Part shown: positions 1-9,967 of the stretch, piece after piece
How the letters are laid out: every line of letters begins with the position of its first letter
Position numbering within the stretch: position 1 is the stretch's first letter
From: Posidonia oceanica
Taxonomy: Eukaryota; Streptophyta; Magnoliopsida; Alismatales; Posidoniaceae
DNA length: 64,000 nucleotides
Direction: 5' to 3'
NCBI GenBank assembly: GCA_037176725.1
Contig: JAZBRS010000020.1
Location: 103,496,501 to 103,560,500, forward strand
Program-made: the position numbers and the translations under genes
The notes under the pieces: model-generated
Databases searched by the model: none
What the model was told of the DNA's origin: nothing
The model's input: only the letters and a program-made list of their open reading frames with translations

Positions 1-399
1 GGAGACTTTGTGGGTTCTCCTTTTCTCCTTTCCAAGTGGTTGTGCCTCCACTTTCCGAGGATTGAGCCTGCTAAGACTAATTTCATCAAGGAAAGAGTGT
101 GTCTTCCGTCTTCGGCTCCTGTTGTCGTCTTTGCACGCTCCACGCAATTTGGCCGCAAGCATCAGGCACGTGGGCTTCCAATTGAGCTCGAGTTGATTGA
201 GCCTACCCACTTTGTGATATACAACTCGCGGCGCTACTATGAGATGGCGAGGCACAAGAAAGGCGTGCCGCCTCGGCTGAGCCTTGTTCCTTGTATCCGG
301 ATTCAGGAGTGTGGCTTGCTAGCTGATGCGACGATGGTGTATTATATCCGGGCCCTATGGACAACCCTGGAATGTCATGATGACTCAGACAGGACCCGC
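1..399 (+). pseudogene. Unrecognised ORF, 5' half (open at window edge)
   Basis: The frame is open from base 1 (codons GGA GAC TTT GTG..) to the left target duplication at 395-399, about 133 codons with no stop. I do not recognise the protein. It is mixed in composition, with a basic central stretch (RRYYEMARHKKG) and no signal peptide or obvious membrane segment. At 400 it is cut by a solo LTR and the same codon phase resumes at 9813-9817, so the two parts were once one exon. It could be a host exon or the extra ORF of a still older retroelement. Its true start lies left of the window. Confidence 0.5.
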
Positions 400-595
400 T
401 ATAGACACCCCATTTTGATAGCCTGGACGATGGTGGATCCTCCTAAAAGCTCGCTCAGACCCTAGATGGCCAATCGCCACCCAAACACCAAAACCTTCCT
501 AAAACCCCACCTAAACCTTCCTAAGCCTTCCTAAGCCTTAACCCAAACCTTAACCTAAACCAAAATACCCAAAACAACCTTTTAACACCTCTAAT

Positions 596-690
596 TTGTT
601 GAACGCTGCCTGTGCCAATGTCCAACATTGGACGCACTCTGTGCTAGCGTCCAACGTTGGACGCTACTCCGGCAAGCGTCCAACGAGCGG
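596..690 (+). repeat. Inverted-repeat cluster in LTR-6 (first)
   Basis: Three consecutive units of the form GTTGGACGC..GCGTCCAAC, decayed in the first (GTTGAACGC/ATGTCCAAC), lie head to tail, giving the palindrome GCGTCCAACGTTGGACGC at the unit boundary. Its counterparts are the first clusters in element A's LTRs at 39193 and 58643. Confidence 0.75.
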
Positions 691-1308
691 GAACAACCAC
701 CGCCTCTGCCACCTCCGGCTTGCCATCTTTGTGCTTTCCCTCATCAACCCACACTTACTACCACGTCCCCTCACCACTCCCAGCCACCCACTACGCACCA
801 ATGGCCACTTACTACCTTGCCACCGCGTCACCTCTTCGCTGACGGATTTCCCAACCTCACCACGGTCACTAAACCAGCCGCTTGTGCGCCTACCACACCA
901 CGACTTCCACGACCTCCCTGACACCACACTTACTCCGACTAGCACCCACAGCATCTTTCCCACTCCCCACAGCCCCTGCCACAGCCTGCCAATGCTGCAG
1001 ACCGGTGGAACAAAACCACCGGGAACCCACTTTTCCAGAACATCACACACTTCCTCTGGAAAATTGAGAGCTCTTGCGACCTTGTGCGATCCACCACGAG
1101 TGCTCCCTAGCCTTGAGCCACCTTCCCAGGCCTTCCCCTGCGTCCACCAAGCTCGCTGGAGTTCAACTGCCGCCGTCATCTACGTCGCCGGCCAACAGCA
1201 AACAGCCCTCCGAGCTACTAACAGGTAGATTTTTCTTCACCTTTAGCTTATACACGCTTGTAGTAGTGTAGTAGGCTAGTTCCCACACACTTTACACTAC
1301 ATACACAT

Positions 1309-3443
1309 TGTAATATCCTGATTTTCCATAATATAATTTGAGTTAATTATTTTGGAAAGATCTTTCCCTGTTGTTTGTGGTGTGTTGGTGTTTGTGTGTC
1401 TCTAGTGGTTTTGTTTTTGGCTCCTCGGAGTTGTTTGGGGTGGCCGAGAGAAAGTAAAGGCTTGGTTGAAGGAGAGTTAGGGGCTTGTTTGAGGTTTGTG
1501 GTTTGAGAGGGTGGGAAATGCAATTTTCCCATTTTCTCCCCCACACATGCCCTCATTCTTCTTTCTTCCCTTCTTTCTTTTTCTCATTTTTCCTCCACCA
1601 CCACTGTCGACTACTACTGCCCTAGGGGATCGCCGGCAGTCGGAGGAGGAAAGGGAGGAGAGGCCGGTGCTGGAGGAAGCGCGGAGGCAAGCCGGAGAGA
1701 GGAGGGTGGTGCTCGTCGGTCGGAGGAGGCGGAGTTCGTCGGCCGACCAGAGTTGGAGGAGAAGACCTCACTGGAGTAGGTGCGTGTTCTCCCCCTCGTT
1801 TCTTTTCCTAAATTCATGCCTAAATGCTTTGAATGCATGTGATCTAGCTATGCCATGATAATTGTAGGATTTTATTTGGTTTTGGATTGAATGTGGATTG
1901 AATGGAATGGGTTTTGTTTGACCTTCTGAGCTTTATGATTTTATATCTTGATACATGATGCATGGATTGGTTTGATTTTTGTGCCCAAGTGTAAAGCACT
2001 CGTCAGGCTTTGATTCTAGTATTTACTCGTGATTTATGGATTTTTGTGGTGGAATCGGTTGAGGTTCCAAGCTCGGGCGATTTGTTTGGGGTTCTGTTTT
2101 GGTTTTCAGAAATCGCCCAGATCGGTACGCCCTTTTTGAATGGTATGCTGATTTCTGTAGAAATTGGTACAACCGGTCAATATTAGTGTCCCATTTTGCC
2201 GTCAGTTTTAGACCAGAACTTGATTTCGGTTTGCCGAAATCGATCGGTCTACCGATTACTGCGCTGATCGGTTCAACTAGTGGATTTGGTTCCACCGAAC
2301 CAGGGATTTTCAGTACGACCGGTGTGAATTTCGGTATGCCGTTTTAGGTCTAAAACCTGGACTCGGTATCCAGAACTGTTAACTGGTTGATTTGGTTCTC
2401 CCGAACCAGGGATTTTCGATCGACCGGTGGCATTTTTGGTGTGCCGTTTCAAGGGTAAAAATGGTTTCCAAAGAAGGAAGATTTGGGTTTTCGATGCATT
2501 TAACTTTATTATGATTTGATATGGTTTTATGGATGTTGTGAGGAATGATTTTGAAAGGATTTCCAAATGATTTTGGAAAAGAAATGCATGTTTGTGAAAA
2601 GAGTTTGGAAATGGTTTCCGTAGTTTTGAAGGACCAATAAACCAAAGCTTCTGACTGGTAACTAGGGGTGTTTGAATACACTCTATGGTTCGAGAGTCAG
2701 ATAGCCTAGGGTGAGGTTAGCAGTATAGTAGGCCCCGTTGAAATAGACGGTCTACCCTCTGTGCCGATGCTGGCTGGGGCTGGGGTTGGAGTCCCCAGAC
2801 GCTCGGGCACCAAAGGGGCGCCAGAGTGCGTAACCCTGTGTTGATATGATGTTGATCATGGAAATGATCATAATAAATTGAGGGCTGAGTTCTCGGGGCG
2901 GATTGTTCTCCCACACGAGGTAGTCTTCTGCAGCATTGCAGCCAAGAGATACGTGTGTCATCTGCAACTGCTTATGGCTGGTGTCGTTCACCTGTGGCCA
3001 GGGTGTTCGATTAGATTTGGAATCAATGTGTGTGTGAGTGTGGATTTGTGATGTATTGAGAATGCATGTTTTTAGAAAATGTGGATAGCTTTATAAAAGC
3101 ACTTGATTTCATAAATGGCATGTTACAATGATTTGTTGGCTTTGGATTTTATAATGCTTTAGATAATGTTTCTGCTGCCATTTGCCGTGGTTTTGGGTGG
3201 CACGTACTGGGTGACTTAGATGTCACTCACGCGTATTTTGTGTTTTGGTTTTCAGGTGCAAGGTTGAGGTACAGTCCAGCCTGGTGCTTGTTTAGGAGCC
3301 ACGTAGCTGCACACTGGGGATCTTGGGAGTATTTTAATAGTTTTGTAAAAGTTTTAAATTTATTCTCAATTGTAATTACATGTTTATTTGTTTAAATATC
3401 ATTTGGGTAGTTGATGCTATTTTGGTTGCGCCGGGGTGTGACA
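1309..3443 (+). mobile_element. Solo Tekay/Del-type LTR inside LTR-6
   Basis: It starts TGTAATATCCTGATTTTCC and ends CGCCGGGGTGTGACA, the typical termini of Tekay/Del chromovirus LTRs. Its U5-side segment (about 3250-3330, TTTTCAGGTGCAAGG and CCACGTAGCTGCACACT) resembles the LTR end of the Tekay element at 38734. Flanks are CACAT (1304-1308) and CACAG (3444-3448), a 4-of-5 target duplication. No primer site or coding region follows, so it is a solo LTR. It contains degenerate internal repeats around ACCGAACCAGGGATTTTC (2295-2315, 2400-2420) and no credible gene. Confidence 0.75.
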
Positions 3444-3809
3444 CACAGTCCCTCCACCAAGCTCGCTGGAGTCCGGAGATGGGTTCGTCGTCTACGTTAG
3501 GCCGTTGGCCCTTGAGCGTGTGGCAGCCCCCATCTCGGACCCCAAGGCTTGCTCTTGGTCTGGGGAACCCTCCTTCACACTCACAAAGCCTCATAGTCGG
3601 GTAACATGGCTCGCCCGCCACTTTAATGGCCGGAGAGGACATGGCCACCGACGGTGAGAAGGAGGAGGTGGGTGGAGCAATCCACCCACCCATTTTTGGC
3701 ATCGAGCACATGGACATGCTTGTCTTCACGCACTCTTGCTTCCTAGCTACTTGGTTTTCAGTTCTTGGCTGATTTAGCTACTGATTTTGGCCGGGGAACA
3801 TCCCGACTT

Positions 3810-4713
3810 GTTGGACGCACAACCTGGTGCGTCCAACGTTGGATGCGCTCTGTGGCAGCGTCCAACACCCCTGCATGTTTTCCCCAGTTCATTCCTTTGC
3901 TGGCATGTTTCGAATGATCGTCTTCTACAGTTTTTTAATGCATGCTTTCCTTCATGCTTCTAGATGCCATGTTATGAATGCCTAGTATTAATCTTGGCCT
4001 GGTTTTCTACACTATGCTCCTTAAACACCTTGCTTGGGTGTAAGACACTGGTGCATAAAGCGTCTTATGTTGGACGCTTGTGTATCCAGCGTCTTACACT
4101 CTAGTATGCCCGCCTGCCTTTTAATGATTAGATGCCGCTTTTATTTAAGATGCCTGCTTAATCCATGCATGCATGACTGTGTTTGGGTCCTATAGCAACT
4201 GCTTCTAAGTTTACAAGGTTGTTATCAATGTTGCATGTTGGTTTTCATGGGTGCCTACTCCTTTGTTTCCTTACACATGTCTCTTAAATGCCTTGTTTTT
4301 AGGATACTTGTTTGATCCATGTGTGCATGCCTAGTGTTTGCCTGTTCTCAGTAACTTGAATGCATGTTTAAATGATTCATGAGCTTAGTTCTCCTTGCAA
4401 TTTAATGTGCCTGTCTCCCTGTGTTGGACGCTGTGGTCACTGCGTCTTATGTTAGACACGGTTGTATCCAGTGTCTAACATAGTGAGTCTGTTACCCTCA
4501 GATTCTATGCTTGCTTCTGGTTTCTTATGCTTCAATCACTACTGTTTTAATCATCTTGCTTGCTCTGATTGTCCATGGCTCTCATTTAGCATTAAATCCC
4601 AGTTTTATCAAGTTTATATACATGCATGTTTCTTGCAGGATTTTTAGTTCCCTATGTTGGGCGCTATCTGTTCCAGCGTCCTACATAGGACGTTGGCCAA
4701 CCCAGCGTCCAAC
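3810..4713 (+). repeat. Four inverted-repeat clusters in LTR-6
   Basis: Clusters lie at 3810-3866, 4041-4100, 4423-4480 and 4655-4713, so starts are 231, 382 and 232 bp apart. Stems vary but mostly stay paired: GTTGGACGC/GCGTCCAAC, TAAGACxC/GCGTCTTA, TTAGACAC/GTGTCTAA. Element A's LTR has the same spacing (238, 383, 228 bp), which marks these as homologous positions with diverged stems. Confidence 0.75.
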
Positions 4714-5025
4714 TCTTTACGTTTACTGCAGTCCGCTTTCTCGCTTTGTTTTCGACTCGATCCTCACTTTTTGCATTTGATTGCTTCCTGAGCATGTTTA
4801 AGTATCCCAGCATGTGGTCCACCAGTGGCTTTCAGGTTTTACGCTTTAGCTTTGTTTTCCTGACCCGCTTTCACCTCTTTGCAGCATTTTAGACTTTAAT
4901 CAGTCATTTTAAGCATGGTTTGCTAAGCTTCGCACGGTTTATAATTGCATCTTGCATACCGCCTTAGGGCGAACATAAACCGACATTTATTTGCCTACAT
5001 TTTCCACAAAAGAGCGGAAAAGCTA

Positions 5026-5104
5026 AGAAAGACCGATTCCTTGAGCGTGTCGGGGGTGCCTAACACCTTCCCCACGCGTAACAGGAGTCCTTACCCTTTC
5101 TCTA
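5026..5104 (+). other. Conserved GGGTGCCTAACACC block of LTR-6
   Basis: About 75 bases, opening AGAAAGACCGATTC and closing CCTTACCCTTTCTC, are nearly identical in all the long LTRs here although the LTRs otherwise differ. The core GGTG-CCTAA-CACC can form a short hairpin. It lies on the R/U5 side of the LTR. Its role is unknown. Confidence 0.65.
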
Positions 5105-5454
5105 GATTGCATTGACCTTGTGTCATATATGTAGTAATCCTGAAATATCAAATCCATGCACGATGCCAAAGCTCGCGTGCACTGATCGACATTAGGCTCA
5201 CTATATGCGGCGGAATCAGAGGAAGGAAACTTGACTCGAAAATGCTGGCAAAAAGAGGAAAAAGGAATGATAAGACAAATCAAAGTCGCCACCATGTCTA
5301 TTGAGTTGGGAGACAAGGAAAACTAAGGGTAATGCATGAAAAGACATGCAAAACCGAAAGCAAAAGGGATGCAAAGAGATGCGATGCAACACAATGCGAT
5401 GCTATGCTATGCTATGACTCGTGCCTAGGATGAAGGAATGGTCATTACGGGCCA

Positions 5455-5532
5455 AGAGAAAGGGCAAGGACTCCTATTACGCATGGGGAAGGTGTTAGGC
5501 ACCCTTGATACGTCCGAGAATCAGTCTTTCTT
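5455..5532 (-). other. Conserved GGGTGCCTAACACC block of LTR-4
   Basis: This is the same block as at 5026-5104, here inverted (GAGAAAGGGCAAGGACTCC .. GAATCAGTCTTTCTTA). It lies close to the U5 end of LTR-4. Confidence 0.6.
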
Positions 5533-5809
5533 AGACTATCTCGCTCGCAAATGCAGGGAAATGCTTGCCTAATGCCTAAATGCAATGAATGTCTGAATGC
5601 ATGCTCTGATGCGTGCTCTAAGTGCTAAGATGCATGCAGGGAATTAAACGTGCAAGCTATGTGCTTAGCAACGCTGCTAGTGTTCCGAACTGGGCGAACC
5701 TTGGTTCGTGAGAACTCCTAGGCAGTAAGCATCATTGCCCTAATGCAAATGTAGACGATAAAACAAAACTGCGATAAACAATGCAATGCAAGCGACCTGC
5801 AAGGGGAAA

Positions 5810-6245
5810 ACGAAAGCGGGTGTGGAAAATGGTGCAAATGCAGGAGAAAATGCAAGTGGGTAGGCAAAACGGTGCAAATGCAAGCAAGAACAGATACAGG
5901 CACGCAAAACGAGGCGAAATGCAAAAGAAAACAAGGTGGACACGCAAAACAATGGAAAAGTGCAAGCGATATGCAAATAAAACAAAACGGCACACAAAAC
6001 GAGGCAACATGCAAAAGAAAACAAGGCGAACACGCAAAACGATGCAAATATGGAAGAAAACAGATGCATGCACGCAAAACGATGCAAATGCGAAAGAAAA
6101 CAGATGCATGCATGCAAAACGATGCAAATGCAAAAGAAAACAAATGCATGTACGCAAAACGATGCAAATGCAAAAGAAAACAAATGCAGGCGCGCAAAAC
6201 GATGCAACACAAAAGAAAACAAATGTATGCATGTAGAACGATGCA
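5810..6245 (-). repeat. 40-bp tandem minisatellite in LTR-4
   Basis: About ten imperfect units of CGCAAAACGATGCAAATGC / AAAAGAAAACAAATGCATG repeat with a period near 40 bp, most regular at 6060-6220. It generates long overlapping ORFs on both strands (Lys/Met-rich on plus, Phe/Cys/His-rich on minus) that have no other support as genes. Confidence 0.75.
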
Positions 6246-6569
6246 ATGCAATGCAAATGGGAATGCAATGAATGCTGTGCTTCAGATGGGCTTATCCTTA
6301 GAATCTGAGGCTTGATCTAAGATAACTTTGATTTAAATGAAAGATCATTCAACTGGGAAGACATGGATAGTTAGATTGCAAAGATTCAACGGTCCGATCA
6401 AAAGTTATTCAGATTGCAAGTCAAACGGCTCAAGGGCCAGCAAAGGTAGGGGTCTAAGTGCAAATAGTCCCTAAGGGTGTGTAAAACAAGGGTGTATGCA
6501 TGCAAGAGTACTGAGGATGCTTAAATGCATGCAAGGATGTAATGTGCAATGACATGGGAGTGCAAATGC

Positions 6570-7050
6570 ATGTAGAAATGCAATGCAGGGGCCTATGTGC
6601 AATTTAGGAAAACTACAGGGGCCTACATGCAATTAAATGCAAACCTAGGGACCTGTATGCAATGCAAATGCAAACTCAAGGGCCTAGATGTAATTAAATT
6701 AAAATCTAGGGACCTATATGCAATGCAAATGCAAACTCAAGGGCCTAGATGTAATTAAATTAAAACCTAGGGACCTATATGCAATGCAAATGCAAACTCA
6801 GGGGCCTAGATGTAATTAAATTAAAACTTAAGGACCTATATGCAATGCAAATGTAAAGGCAGGGACCTAGATGTAAATATTTTAAAAGCTAGGGGCGTAA
6901 ATGCAATGCAGAAAAATAAATGTATGTTGTGAATGGACCTGGATGTAAATAAAGTAAAATGCTGGTATTTTATGCAATGCAATAAAGTTAAAAAAACAAA
7001 ATTAAATGATTTCAATTGGCACAGGACCCAGATGCAAATAAAAATAAATT
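6570..7050 (-). repeat. Tandem array of ATTGCAT..AGGTCC phrases in LTR-4
   Basis: The plus strand repeats GGGACCTATATGCAATGC and GGGCCTAGATGTAATTAAA alternately, with a combined period of about 58 bp between 6650 and 6850, then decays. On the LTR's sense strand each half unit reads ATTGCATxTAGGTCC. The same phrase is arrayed in LTR-5 (20460-21870) at a different period. Confidence 0.65.
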
Positions 7051-8369
7051 GAGGACTTTGCTGCAATTTAAAAACTAAATAAAACAACATTTTAAACTAC
7101 TGCAGGATTTATTTGCAAATATTAAAAACTAACAAACTTAATTACAATGCATGCATTTAACTTTATAAGAGTTAAAAAAAAACTGAAAAATAAAGGAACA
7201 ATGCTCTTCCCCACTTGATTCCCAACATCTGTGCCGGAGAAGAAGATTGCGACGGTGGCTTCAGCGGGCGTGCGGCATGGCGGCGAGGTCAGGGACCTGC
7301 GGGTAGGTGCGGTGGAGCTCGCGGGCTTGCTGCTGAGGGCCGGGGAGGTCAGGCGCAGGCGGAGGGCGATCGTAGGCGTTGGCCGACGCCGGGGACGAAG
7401 ACCGGAGCAGTGAGCCAAAAAATTGATACAATGCAGTAAAAAATGATCTAAAATGCTAGAAACGATGGCATGTATACAAGGAACATAAATGCACATTAAT
7501 TTACCTACAGTGAAGGCTGAGGAGGGCTGGCAATGCCGGTGGCTGCTGCTGGTCCGACGGTGGGTTGCTGTGGCGCTCGGAGGGCTGGGAGGGTAGGCGG
7601 ATGATGCCGGCGAGTTGCATGCGCGCAGGCGGTGCTCCAGGTGGCCTCAGAGGTGGGTTGCAGTGGCTGGAGCAAAAAAAAAGGTTTTTCTGGGTGGCTT
7701 TGCTGGTTTTGGTGGCTGTGGTGGTTCGGGGGGTCTGGGTAGTGGCAGGAGAGTTGGTCATGATCGTGGGGAGGTGAGGAAGGTGATGGAGAGGTTTGCG
7801 AGGCGTTTGGGGGGCTAGGCTGAAGTTTTGCAGAAATGGGTGTAGAGAAAAAAAAGGCTTTCTGGGTTACTGTGGAGGAAGGTGGAGGATGCTGGTGGGT
7901 CGGGCGTGAAGGTGGTGTGCTAGTGGAGGGCTGTGAAGTGTTTGGGGAGCTGTGGAGTGCTAGTGGTGCGTGAATTGCAGTGGGAAGGTCGGTCTGTGAA
8001 TGGGCGGAAAAAATGCAGGTGTTTGGGTCGTTTCTGGGTGGTTTCTTGGGAATTCTAGAAGCGCACAAGGAGGAGGAACGTTCTGGGTTCTCTGTGTGTG
8101 TGTTGTGTTTTTTTTCCTCCCCCCCTCGGTCTGTTGGGAGGAAGGAGTGAAGGGTTTTTGTTCAACCTGGAGCACTCAATTGAGGTTGGCAGGAGGCATG
8201 GGCTTCTGTGAATTGGCAGGTGGTGGTGGTGTGTGTAGGTGCTTGCCAGCAATGGCAGTGAGGAGGAGTGTTGAGCTGAGGTGGAGTGTGGTGAAGGTTT
8301 CTGAGCTTGTGAGGGGCTCGGGTCTGCAGGAGGGTTGAGTGTTGTGTGGATGGTTGTATGCTGTGTTTG

Positions 8370-9260
8370 AGTGTTGCAGAAGGGGAGGAAAGGAGGGAAA
8401 AAGAGGAGGAGATCGTGGGCTGAGGGGAGAAGAAGAAAAAGAAAAAAAGCAAGTGGGTCGGGCCTGGGAAGAAAATAAAAAGAAAGGAAGAAAAAAAAGA
8501 GAGGAGATGGCTGGGTCGGGCCAGAAGCTAAAGAAAGAAAGAAAAAAGAAATGAAGAAAGAGAGGAAGGAAGAAAGAAAGAAGGAGAGAAAGGAAGAAGG
8601 AATGAAAGAAAGAGGGAAAGAGAAAAAGGGGGGAAGGAGTTGGTGGGCTTGGGCTTTGGAGAAAAAGAGAAAGAAATAAAGGAAGGGAAAAAAGAAAGAA
8701 AGAAGGAAAGAAAGAAAGAAGGGAAGAAAGGAGGAAAGAAAGGGAAAAAGGAAATTAAAAATCAAATAAGATAGAATAAAATAAAATAAAATAGAAATAA
8801 AATAGAAAGAAGGAAGGGGAAGAAGTGAGGAAATGGGCTGGGCTGAGGAAAGGAAATGGGAAAATGGAAAAGAAAGAAAGAAAGAAAGAAGGAAAGAAAG
8901 GAGGAAAGAAAGGGAAAAAGGAGATTAAAAATCAAATAAGGTAGGATAAAATAAAATAAAAATAGAAATAAAATAGAAGGAAGGAAGGGGAAGAAGTGAG
9001 GAAATGGGCTAGGTTGAGGAAAAGAAATGGAAAAATGGAAAAGAAAGAAAGAAAGAAGCGAAGAAAGGAGGAAAGAAAGGGAAAAAGGAAATTAAAAATC
9101 AAATAAGATGGAATAAAATAAAATAAAAATAGAAATAAAATAGAAGGAATGAAGGGGAAGAAGTTAGGAAATGGGCTGGGCTGAGGAAAGGAAATGGGAA
9201 AATGGAAAAGAAAGGAGGAGAGAGAAAAGGATAATGAGGAGAGAGAAAAGGATAATCAGA
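8370..9260 (-). repeat. Purine tract with three 168-bp units in LTR-4
   Basis: This is almost pure AG on the plus strand (AGAAAGAAAGAAGG). Embedded are three copies of a segment centred on ATTAAAAATCAAATAAG at about 8753, 8924 and 9091, a period of 167-170 bp. Each includes an AATAAAATAAAATA run and GAGGAAATGGGCT. No gene. Confidence 0.8.
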
Positions 9261-9289
9261 AGAGAAAGAAGGAGAAGGGCTTAGGTTTG

Positions 9290-9470
9290 TGCATGCACGG
9301 GAGTGTCCTGTGCTAACCTAGGGTTTAAATGCTGACCTAGGGTTTAAGAGATGCTATCCTAGAGTTTTTCTAGGATTTTAGGAGTGATTTACCTAGAGTT
9401 TTTCTAGGGTTTTGGTGAGTGCAAACCTAGAATTCTTCTAGGGTTTTCTAAGGTTTAAAAAAGGATTTGA
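9290..9470 (-). repeat. Telobox-like CCTAGGGTTT motifs at LTR-4 start
   Basis: Several copies of CCTAGGGTTTA, CCTAGAGTTTTTC and CTAGGGTTTT lie within 200 bp of the LTR's 5' terminus. This is the inverted, shorter counterpart of the array at 18430-18840. Degenerate AAACCCTA words of this kind are known plant promoter elements. Confidence 0.6.
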
Positions 9471-9812
9471 AGCCACTTGAGAGAGAACCACCAAAATGAG
9501 CATGCCAAAATAAGGTGTCTACAATATACATTCAGATTGGATTGGCATTTTTCCAAACCGCTTGAGTTTCTCGCATGTTTTTACACGATTTTCCTAGTCT
9601 TTCCGTTTTTAATAGATTAGGTGGCGACTCCATGTCTTTGTGTTTTCTTCGCTTTCCTTTGCATTCTTCGCCAGTTTTCTCGGTGTTTTCGAGTCGAGTT
9701 TTCTCCCCGGATTCCTTGCTGACCATGGCTTCCCCCCTCTCACGGCTCGATCATGTGCGAGCTCTGGTCGCGTGTAAAAGGCGTCATGTCCGAGCGACCG
9801 GGGACGGTCACA

Positions 9813-9967
9813 CCTGCTTCACTCCTCTGACCTGTTCTGTGCTATGGGAAGATGAGCACTGGAACAGGTATTCAAAGTTACTACCCAAGCCCAAGGAGTG
9901 GGTTGAGGAGACCGGTGGGTATTTTTCCTCTTTTGAACTTTTATTTGTGTGCTCGGGACTGTGGTGA
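9813..9967 (+). pseudogene. Unrecognised ORF, 3' half, after LTR insertion
   Basis: This is the continuation of the frame at 1-399, beginning with the right copy of the target duplication (CCTGC against CCCGC on the left, one C to T change). About 50 codons follow, rich in Trp, Glu and Lys, before a TGA at 9965. A good splice donor, GTGAGT, sits at 9964-9969, so the stop may really be the start of an intron. Sequence downstream belongs to element B and no further exon is recognisable. Function unknown. Confidence 0.45.

Larger units (their letters stand above)
5130..9523 (-). mobile_element. Solo long Tat-type LTR (LTR-4), inverted
   Basis: Read on the minus strand it starts TGTAGACACCTTATTTTGG (at 9523) and ends GGATTACTACA (at 5130). 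It is flanked by perfect 5-bp duplications ATATA (5125-5129 and 9524-9528), and the host LTR-6 continues on both sides. It belongs to the same family as the solo LTR at 18370-22950. It has telobox-like motifs and a purine tract at its start, a tandem phrase array in the middle, and the conserved GGTGTTAGGCACC block and hairpin region near its end (5455-5740). ORFs inside (for example the long Pro/Thr/His-rich frames at 7505-8765) are composition artefacts. Confidence 0.85.
400..9812 (+). mobile_element. Solo Tat/Ogre-type LTR (LTR-6), twice interrupted
   Basis: It begins TATAGACACCCCATTTTG at 400, a one-base decay of the TGTAGACACC start of the other long LTRs, and ends ..GGTCACA at 9812. Target duplications are CCCGC (395-399) and CCTGC (9813-9817). 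Removing the two nested insertions leaves about 2.9 kb in three pieces: 400-1308, 3449-5129 and 9529-9812. The pieces share landmarks with element A's LTR: inverted-repeat clusters, the GGGTGCCTAACACC block (5026-5104) and the AGGTGGCGACTCC stretch (9620-9632). No internal region of this element remains, so it is a recombination remnant. Confidence 0.75.

Noticed and set aside
5718..6315. Overlapping ORFs of 150-180 codons on both strands (Lys/Met-rich and Phe/Cys/His-rich)
   Set aside because: They are produced by the 40-bp minisatellite, which lacks stops in several frames; no recognisable domain.
7505..8765. Pro/Ser/Thr/His-rich and Phe/Ser/Leu-rich minus-strand ORFs
   Set aside because: They come from GA-rich and GT-rich LTR sequence; same region in LTR-5 shows different frames open, so there is no conserved coding.
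9600..9640. AGGTGGCGACTCC at 9620 as a primer-binding site
   Set aside because: The same stretch occurs inside the LTRs of A (43252, 62731), well before the LTR end, so it is LTR sequence that only resembles the primer site.
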